Positions 57,471-64,000 of a stretch of DNA of 64,000 nt are shown here, in pieces. The notes under the pieces are model-generated. The model ran no database searches. It saw nothing but the letters and a program-made list of their open reading frames with translations, and was not told the origin of the DNA. A program made the position numbers and the translations under genes. The number at the start of each line of letters is the position of its first letter. Position 1 is the stretch's first letter. Source of the stretch: Elmis aenea (Eukaryota > Arthropoda > Insecta > Coleoptera > Elmidae); contig OX393579.1 of assembly GCA_947652605.1 (NCBI GenBank), positions 47,870,970-47,934,969 on the forward strand, read 5' to 3'.

Positions 57471-58600
57471 CCTTTCGGTGTCGAGGTATGCTTTTTTATT
57501 TCTGTATTAAGTTTCTCCACTCCTGCCTATCGTTAGCTAATAGTGGCACATCTTTCCAGATGACTCCTTTTTCTTCTAGTCTCTGCCTCACTTCTTTTTC
57601 CCATTTTACTCTTGTTCTTCCTCTATTTTTTTTTCCCTCCATCTTTATTTTCTATCCTATTTTTGCCTATCTACTTTCTGGCATGCGTAGTAGATGTCCA
57701 AGCCATTGATTCGTCTCTATCCTTTCCTTAACATCTGTTACTCCTAGCTTTTTCGAATTTTTTCGTTCCTGAACAGTCTACATCCCTCTATTCTTCTCAG
57801 AAATCGCATTTCCTGTGCTTGTATTATTTGTTTTTGTTTTTGTGTTAGTGTCCAAGTTTCTGAACTGTACTTGAGAATGGGTACGTACACTGCATTAAAA
57901 ACTCGCGTCTTCGTTTCTTTTGATATCCCCTTTTTACTTATTAAACGTTTATTAGTGGCGTAGTAAAATTTCGCCGCTATTCTATTATTCAGAACTTTCT
58001 CCAATTTACCATTCTCTGCAATCATTGTTCCTAAATATTTTAAATTCGCTACCTGCTCTATCTTTTTTTGGTCTAGCATAATTGTAACTGGTTCATGATT
58101 TTTCGGTATAACCATAATAGCCCTTGTCTTTGTTATATTCATAGTCACATTATATCTACTTAATGTATCTGCCCAAACGTCTAGTTTGAGTTGCAAGTCC
58201 GTTCGCTTTTAGCTAATAGCACCACATTATCTGCAAAGGCTAGTTCTGTTAAAAATATTGGTTTTATTTTATTTCAACCTCAGTAGGCTTTCTTAGTGTT
58301 TTGTTTAGATTCTTTAATTATTTTGTCCATAAGAATTATATAGAGCAGTGGACTGAAGGTGCCTCCTTGTCTTACTCCCACTGTTGTTATAAATTCCTGG
58401 AAACTACTGTTATGGGTTCGCACATAATTTCTACTACTCTTATATTTATAAGCTATTGATAGCGTTTAATAATCTTTCTCCCACTCTACTTTGTTTCCAT
58501 ATCTTTCAGATCTTTTCTTTTGGCACACTATCGAAGGCTTTAGACAAATCGATAAAGCACAAGTACAGCATGCTACATGTAGTGTAAGGAGAAAAATTTA
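57471..58600 (-). pseudogene. RTE-like reverse transcriptase pseudogene
   Basis: Read on the minus strand from 58575: LYLCFIDLSKAFDSVPKEKI (first catalytic Asp region), then VGVRQGGTFSPLLYIILMDK, ELAFADNVVLLA (58215-58250), and the long frame 58196-57744 with LKYLGTMIAENGKLEKVLNN, AVYVPILKYSSETWTLTQKQ and LRRIEGCR. The tail continues in other phases to WLGHLLRMP, KNRGRTRVKWEKEVRQRLEE, ANDRQEWRNLIQK-stop near 57503. The usual (Y/F)ADD is FADN, which removes a metal-binding Asp. Several frameshifts occur. 5' half and endonuclease are missing. The family differs in sequence from the copies at 14452 and 54511. Confidence 0.8.
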
Positions 58601-59231
58601 ATCTGCAGGAAGTAATTATTTAAGAAAATTAAAAAGTAAAAGAACTGTTGATTTGAGAAGAAGATCCTGGTTGAGGAACTTAACAGAATGGTTTGGCTGT
58701 AGCGCCCTATACTTTTTTAGAGCTTCTGTGAATAAAATAGGGATGGTTTTATTGATATCCAACCTTTTTGGTATTACAAAAAGAGGACATAGTTTCACCA
58801 AAATTTTCTATATTTACAACGACGATCATAAATTATTAAACTGCGCGCAATATTTCGTAGTTACGGCGCGTTGAGAATTCTCTGTGTGAATTACTGAAAA
58901 TAAGTTAAAGTACAGGCATGTTAAGCGCCATTAAAGAATTATTAGCGCTATTAGTGAGGTGCCGGAGCTTGAAGATGCATGAGCTTTCTGAAGCGCCTGC
59001 AATTATCTCATCAAAATCATATATTGAAAATTTAATGTCGCTTTTCCACGTAATAACAGCCATTAAAATAATTGCTGTACCGCTGTATTAAAGTAGCAAT
59101 TAATATTTTCACTTAATTTAGACGTCTAGATTCTAGGCGAAGGGTATAATTCTAAAGTTAATGAGGTACAAATAAAACCTCTAATAAAAAAAAATCTGAA
59201 ATGAAACACATGTACTGTAATTTTAGCAACG
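58601..59231. other. Intergenic DNA, nothing recognised
   Basis: Overlapping frames at 58616-58874 on both strands lack domains. Confidence 0.5.
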
Positions 59232-59233
59232 TA

Positions 59234-60557
59234 TCGGGTGGCCAAATAAGAAAGATACAACTTTAAATTTAAATTTTTTTAATACAAAATGAAAATTACC
59301 AGATATTTCTTTCATAAATTGTATACTTAGGTTTGGCAATTACCTATGGAATATAACACAATCTGTCAAATGTTCACCTCTCGCTGCATAATAAATTCGA
59401 ACTCTTTTCATCGCGTTTTTCATCATATTTTCGCATACTTCCAACGGTATTCCACTTACCGCCTCTCGATTCTGCTTTAAGTGTTCAAGATTCGTCGGTC
59501 TGTTAGCAGATAGACACGCCCCTTTAAATAGCCCCACAAGAAAAGTCAGGAGCTGTCAAATCCGGTGATGTTGGGGGCCAATCAGTCTCACAGTCTCACC
59601 GTTTCTTGAGATTGATTGACCTGGAAACATCCTTCTCAATGTTGCGATTGTGTCTCGTGCCGTATGACTTGTGGCTCCGTCTTGTTGAAACTACATGTTT
59701 CCAGGCCCAACTGATTCATTTGATGGAACAAAAAATGGTTAATTATCTCACTGTAGCGATCGCCTGTCACTGTCACTTCAGCACCTGTAGCGTCTTAAAG
59801 AAGTAGGGCCCAATTACCCCACCTGACCAGATTCCACACCAGACTGTTACGCGAAGATGCAGTAGTCGTTCGTGGATTAACGAAGGTTGCTCCTCACCCC
59901 AATGTCGAAAATTTTGCTTGTTAAAAAATCCACTGAGGCCGAAATGGGCTTCGTCACTCATTAAGATTTTTTGATAAAAATCTGGGTCGCCTTCCAATCG
60001 GTTTAGGACAAAATTACTGAAGTTACGACGGCGTTCATGATCCTAAGGTTTAAGTTTTTTAGTTAACTAAATCTTATAGGCCCTATATAATATAGGGGAA
60101 AAGACCCAGATCTCTCTTCAGAATATTTTGTAGAGAGGTCCTCTTAATTCCCAGCTGTTGAGAGCGCTGCCTGGTAGACAATGTCGGATCTTCGGCTACG
60201 CTTTCACAGACTCTTCCAATATTCTGCTCCGAACGAGCACTCCTGGTGCGATGAGTAAATAATGGTTTATCTGTTACAATGCCATGCTGTTCAAATTTAT
60301 CCACTAACTTAGTTATTGTTAGTCGCGAAGGTAAGTTGTTTGTTCCGAAAATGGGACGCAATTTTCTAAGCGTTTCCGCAACAGAAGACTGATTTGCGTA
60401 CAACGTTTTGGTAATTTTAACACGTTGCTCAAGCAAAAACCGCACCATAACGAATTTTTCGCATCTACCGATTAATTGTTATCAAACAACTGTCAAATTT
60501 GACGCCAAAACAAAATGGCGGCAAAAAAAGTTGTATACCTCTAAGTTGGCCACCCGG
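59234..60557 (-). mobile_element. Near-complete Tc1/mariner-superfamily transposon
   Basis: Inverted ends TCGGGTGGCCAA... (59234) and ...TTGGCCACCCGG (60557), each followed by TA (59232-59233, 60558-60559). The 1324-bp length and single transposase on the minus strand fit an autonomous-sized element. A second, truncated copy is at 1000-1368. Confidence 0.9.
59340..60448 (-). pseudogene. Tc1/mariner-like transposase, frameshifted
   Basis: 60448-60083 encodes the DNA-binding part (MVRFLLEQRVKITKTLYANQ, LTITKLVDKFEQHGIV, then RSEQNIGRVCESVAEDP and RQRSQQLGIKRTSLQNIL). 59997-59773 starts in the catalytic core: DPDFYQKILMSDEAHFGLSG holds the first Asp, followed by NKQNFRHWGEEQP and VTVWCGIWSGGVIGPYFF. 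59700-59650 in another phase gives FQQDGATSHTARDTI with the second Asp, and near 59570 SPDLTAPDF holds the third. 59537-59340 is the C-terminus (ANRPTNLEHLKQNREAV). All three acids are present but in different phases, so at least two or three frameshifts separate them. Likely recently dead. Confidence 0.8.
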
Positions 60558-60559
60558 TA

Positions 60560-61069
60560 TTTGTTGACCAGCTTCGTGAACTGCATTTGTTTTTTGTTCT
60601 GTAATGTCTAACTAAATTTAAAATTTTTAAACACACGATTTACGAGAATTAGAGCAACTTTTATAGATTTTTTTTTTAATTCTTACTTAAAATACTAAGG
60701 GTACAAGCAACTACCTATTTACGTAATTAACAAGCAGTTTCTTCTCCATGGCTCAAGTTATACAACTCGCTTCAATTTTACACAGAAACTTATCTTTCAA
60801 GAAGCATCTCTTATAATCCTTATACAAAATGAAAAGCAATCCTACTAATTGCAAAGTTTAACAAAAAATTGCCTTCTGATTACTGTATCAAATCTACTGA
60901 CAAACAATAAAGCCACGGTTATTTAATATTACCGTCTTGAAAAGTATTAAATGTACTTCAACGTTATGAACTTTGCAGTAAATAATAATTAAGGACCCCA
61001 AGAAAAATTACTAAAATAGATTATATAATATTTACAAGCTGTTGGAGGGTTCAAGGCTCTGTTAGGTTT
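60560..61069. other. Intergenic DNA, nothing recognised
   Basis: No supported feature. Confidence 0.5.
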
Positions 61070-61077
61070 AGTTAAAG

Positions 61078-62686
61078 CAGAGGTGCTCAAACCGTGTACC
61101 GCGAGCTACTTGTTGCCCGCCGGAATTGTTACCTATAAACGAAACGATCACAAGAAATATCTTCTTAAACGTACGAGGGTAGGATAAATAAGTATTGGCT
61201 TAGTAATAATGCGAATTTTCATGAAGTTTTTATGATTTTTTCTTCAATTGGGCTTAGAATTACTGCATCATGCATAGTGTTTAAGATTTCTCGATAGTTT
61301 TTATTTCTCGGGAAAAGAAAAGTTTACCTCTTATTTCTCGAGATATCTGGAGAATTCTCGTATAGTATATAAATTACATTTGCCCATTTTAATTCATTTT
61401 AAAAGGTTTTTAATACAAATAAAATATCACTCTTTAATATTGAGTTTATATATTTTATTTATTTTATTTATTATTTTAACAAAAAATATAACATGTAACA
61501 AAAAAATGATTGCAAAACATAATACAAATTAATCTTAAAATCATTTTTCAGAAAACATGACGCATCCAAAGTGGTATTGGACAATCGATTTCTCTTTTTC
61601 GTAAAAACATCGTTAGCAATAGAATCATTACTTTTATTTTTTGGGCTTTATTGTGGTCAAAGAATCAAAGTAGTTTGTTGGTCCGTTGTTAAAATATATG
61701 AAATGTTTGTTTTGTAGTCTAATATTTGTTAACACCAACAGGTTTCACTTTGTTATAGATAAATTTAATCGTTCCTGAAGCGACAATTCTTCATTTCCAT
61801 TAATTGGAACTTTATTAACATCTTCTTCGTCAGTATTAAACTCTTGGCAACTAGTAAATAATCTGTTTAACATTTCTTTAGCAATTTTTCTAATTTCAGT
61901 CTTCGATACTAGTTTAACAAATGTATTTTTTTCTGCGGAATAGAATTTTGTACACAATAATTATAAAGTGATATGGTTTTATTGTTTCATCCTTTACTTA
62001 CATCTTCTTTTAACTCCATAAGGAGCGCCTTGTTTATGACACTGTTAACCTTCTCTAGTTTTTTAATCCCGCTCCTTCTGCAATTAACAATGTAGAATCT
62101 TCTCGGCTCAGACACTCAACGGTTATTCGAACGAACCAAATTCACATAATCTTTTCTCCACATAGTATCCACATTTATTCAGTGCCATATTTACATGATT
62201 TTTAATTCGTAAAAAGTGTTTGATCATAACCTCCACAGTACTTTTAAATGGAACGTAAAAAGTGTTATTAATTTAGAAGTCATAAATAAAATCATATTTA
62301 TACATTTTTAAGGTATTACAATAAAAACAGTAAACATAAATTCAAATTGTTAAAAATAGAAATAATTTCCGTACCAATTTCCAAAAATTAACTTTTAGAG
62401 ACATGAGAAAAACAAGCTTAACTTTTTTTTTCTTAAAAATAAACACTATAATTCTCAAGAAGTGGGCAAAACAATTCATATTTCTGAGAAGAAACACTAC
62501 TAATGCACCCCACTCACCAGACTTGGCCCCGTCAGACTTCAGTTTGTTTCTGTACATGAAAAAGTTTTACGCTAATAAGAAGTACGCGTCGAATTTATTA
62601 GTCATCCATCTGAATTCAAGCCTTAAAGCACCATAAAAGACTTATCTATGGTACAGCCACGACTTCCAAAATGTTGAGTACCCCTG
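61078..62686. mobile_element. hAT element with relics of its own and of a mariner transposase
   Basis: Ends CAGAGGTGCTCAAAC / ATGTTGAGTACCCCTG, flanked by AGTTAAAG (61070-61077) and ACTTAAAG (62687-62694), an 8-bp duplication with one change. The minus-strand region 62160-61745 reads RITVECLSREDSTLLIAEGA and later NEELSLQERLNLSITK, possibly a degraded hAT transposase middle section; that assignment is weak. A mariner fragment lies near the right end. Confidence 0.75.
62490..62636 (+). pseudogene. mariner transposase C-terminal fragment
   Basis: The plus strand reads NAPHSPDLAPSDFSLFLYMK, then KFYANKKYASN and a VIHLN stretch. SPDLAPSDFxLF is the third catalytic Asp region of mariner transposases and the following residues match their C-terminus. 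Only this part is preserved, inside the hAT element above. Confidence 0.8.
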
Positions 62687-62694
62687 ACTTAAAG

Positions 62695-63103
62695 CAACGA
62701 CGAACTCGCAAGCGAACAACGAGGCAGGTTGGGTAGCTTTACCCCTCTAGAGATACAGTTCTACTAATTACGCTATCTAAGATTCTAACTCGAGCGAAAT
62801 TAACTTATTGCAGTCAAGGTTCATGAATTCTTGAAATAAAAAGCCAGTAACGGAGGTACACAACTAGCTTTTATACAAAACAACCAATAAAACAGTTTTC
62901 TTGTTAACCTTTTATGTTTGTCGTATAAACGGAATTGTCATTCGTTATTTTTATAATGATCGTCCACAAATAATGATCCAGTATGACAAATAAAGTTAAT
63001 TTTATGTTCTTAAATGTTTTTTAAGACAAGAAATAATTATATTTCATTGATACATTTCCTTATGAAATCTAAATGTGTAAACTTACCAAACTTTAAAAAA
63101 AAT
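62695..63103. other. Intergenic DNA, nothing recognised
   Basis: No supported feature. Confidence 0.5.
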
Positions 63104-63440
63104 GTATTTATTATTTAGTCATAAGTCCCTCTACCGTCATGAGTAGGACTGTTGAGTTGAAATTGTGCTGACTTTTTTCATGTTTTTCTGTCTTGTGCTA
63201 GCTTTTTTATCTCTTCCCATTTGATTTTTCTACCCCTTCCGCTTTTTTAACTTTGTCTTGCCAGGTTTTCTTGCTTCTAAGTCTTTTGTTTTTTCCCTGT
63301 AGCCTTGCTTCATAGGCTTTCTGCGGAACCTTTCTTCTTTCATTCTATAAATGTGACCTAACCATCCTAACTGTCTTCCTTGTATTTTTGTTTTAACTGA
63401 TTTTATTTTTAATTGTTCTCTATATGTTTCATTACGTTTT
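63104..63440 (-). mobile_element. 5'-truncated RTE-like LINE, same family as 14452-15850
   Basis: The minus strand reads VKRNETYREQLKIKSVKTKI, RQLGWLGHIYRMKEERFRRK, PMKQGYREKTKDLEARKPGK, and after a frameshift WKKSAQFQLNSPTHDGRGTY-stop, ending in the same 3' sequence as the copy at 14452. It preserves the uninterrupted site into which the hAT MITE inserted in that other copy. Confidence 0.75.
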
Positions 63441-63537
63441 ACTCTTAAATAAATATACCTATAGGTATAAATAAATATAAATATAAGTATTGTATTTATA
63501 TTCACCTTAAACTAACGTACCTACTGCGCTGTATTCA

Positions 63538-64000
63538 CAGGGTGTATATTTAAACAAAGTTAGATCAGCTTAGGAGTGTTTTAATGTGCCAACAAAGAAT
63601 CTAAGTTGAAGTGTCTATATTGCACCCAGTTTAATTTTAGGCAAAATTAACAACAATAGAAATATGATATTTGGTACATAATATGTTAATGTAAAAGCCC
63701 AAAACTTGGTAAATCTTAGATTTTGCCTGTAAAACTTACCATTTACCATAGTGAGGTAGAAAAAGTCCTAAATAAGCTTCATTTTCTAAATTTATTTTTA
63801 AAAAAAACTTAAACCAACCTTAAACCTGACCCTCTATTACTGACCAAATGAACGAGGGTCAGGTTAAAGGTTAGTTAAAGCATTTTTTTAATGAAAACAA
63901 ACGCAAAAGCCAGAAATGAAAGCGTTTACAGGCTCTTTTCAGACTTATATTACCTCAGTATTGTAAATGCTAAGATTTTCCGGTAAAATCCAAAAACAGT
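63538..64000. mobile_element. Foldback element running off the window end
   Basis: A left end CACAGGGTGTATATTTAAAC lies at 63537. A palindrome is centred near 63846: AACCTTAAACCTGACCCTC and GAGGGTCAGGTTAAAGGTT, extended by inverted similarity from CATTTACCATAGTGAGGTAG (about 63740) to ACCTCAGTATTGTAAATG (63952-63969). The right terminus would be beyond 64000. Confidence 0.6.

Overview
This window looks like insect nuclear DNA: very AT-rich, dominated by Tc1/mariner, hAT, pogo, Helitron, Jockey-like and RTE-like relics, with many palindromic miniature elements. A beetle or related insect is my best guess, but nothing in the sequence fixes the species. Only one gene looks intact and host-like: a 700-residue C2H2 zinc-finger protein on the minus strand (32782-34884). 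Nearly everything else I can identify is transposon-derived. Most other open frames are chance frames or lie inside transposon arms.

Layout. 1-6.7 kb: Tc1/mariner fragment invaded by a Jockey-like LINE, a palindromic element, a short Helitron (5126-5480). 6.7-11 kb: a young foldback element (6748-8251), then a four-level nest (8387-11042). 11-17.7 kb: sparse DNA, a 560-bp foldback and an RTE copy split by a hAT insertion. 17.7-24.4 kb: a foldback with 33-bp tandem repeats in its arms, a hAT element keeping the N-terminal part of its transposase, and a long-TIR element filled with three tandem-repeat families (22051-24364). 24.4-32 kb: solo arms, a 63-bp A-tailed insertion, several short hAT MITEs. 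32.1-34.9 kb: the zinc-finger gene and decayed finger units downstream. 35-44 kb: foldbacks, a hAT MITE, a second Helitron-like element. 44.9-49.6 kb: a foldback containing a pogo deletion derivative, a piggyBac-like cysteine-rich fragment and another foldback. 49.8-64 kb: a hammerhead-like RNA motif, hAT, Jockey, RTE, mariner and Tc1 relics.

How parts relate. The elements do not form a pathway; they form a layered insertion history. Target duplications and paralogous empty sites inside the window make several insertions directly legible. Many families share ends of the form TACAGGGTG(T/G) beside TA, and several are near-perfect foldbacks with arms of 250-600 bp. The zinc-finger array contains four copies of a three-finger cassette, the kind of expansion known from insect KRAB-less C2H2 families; a link to repeat recognition is only an inference. 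All identities come from reading motifs by eye; no search was run.
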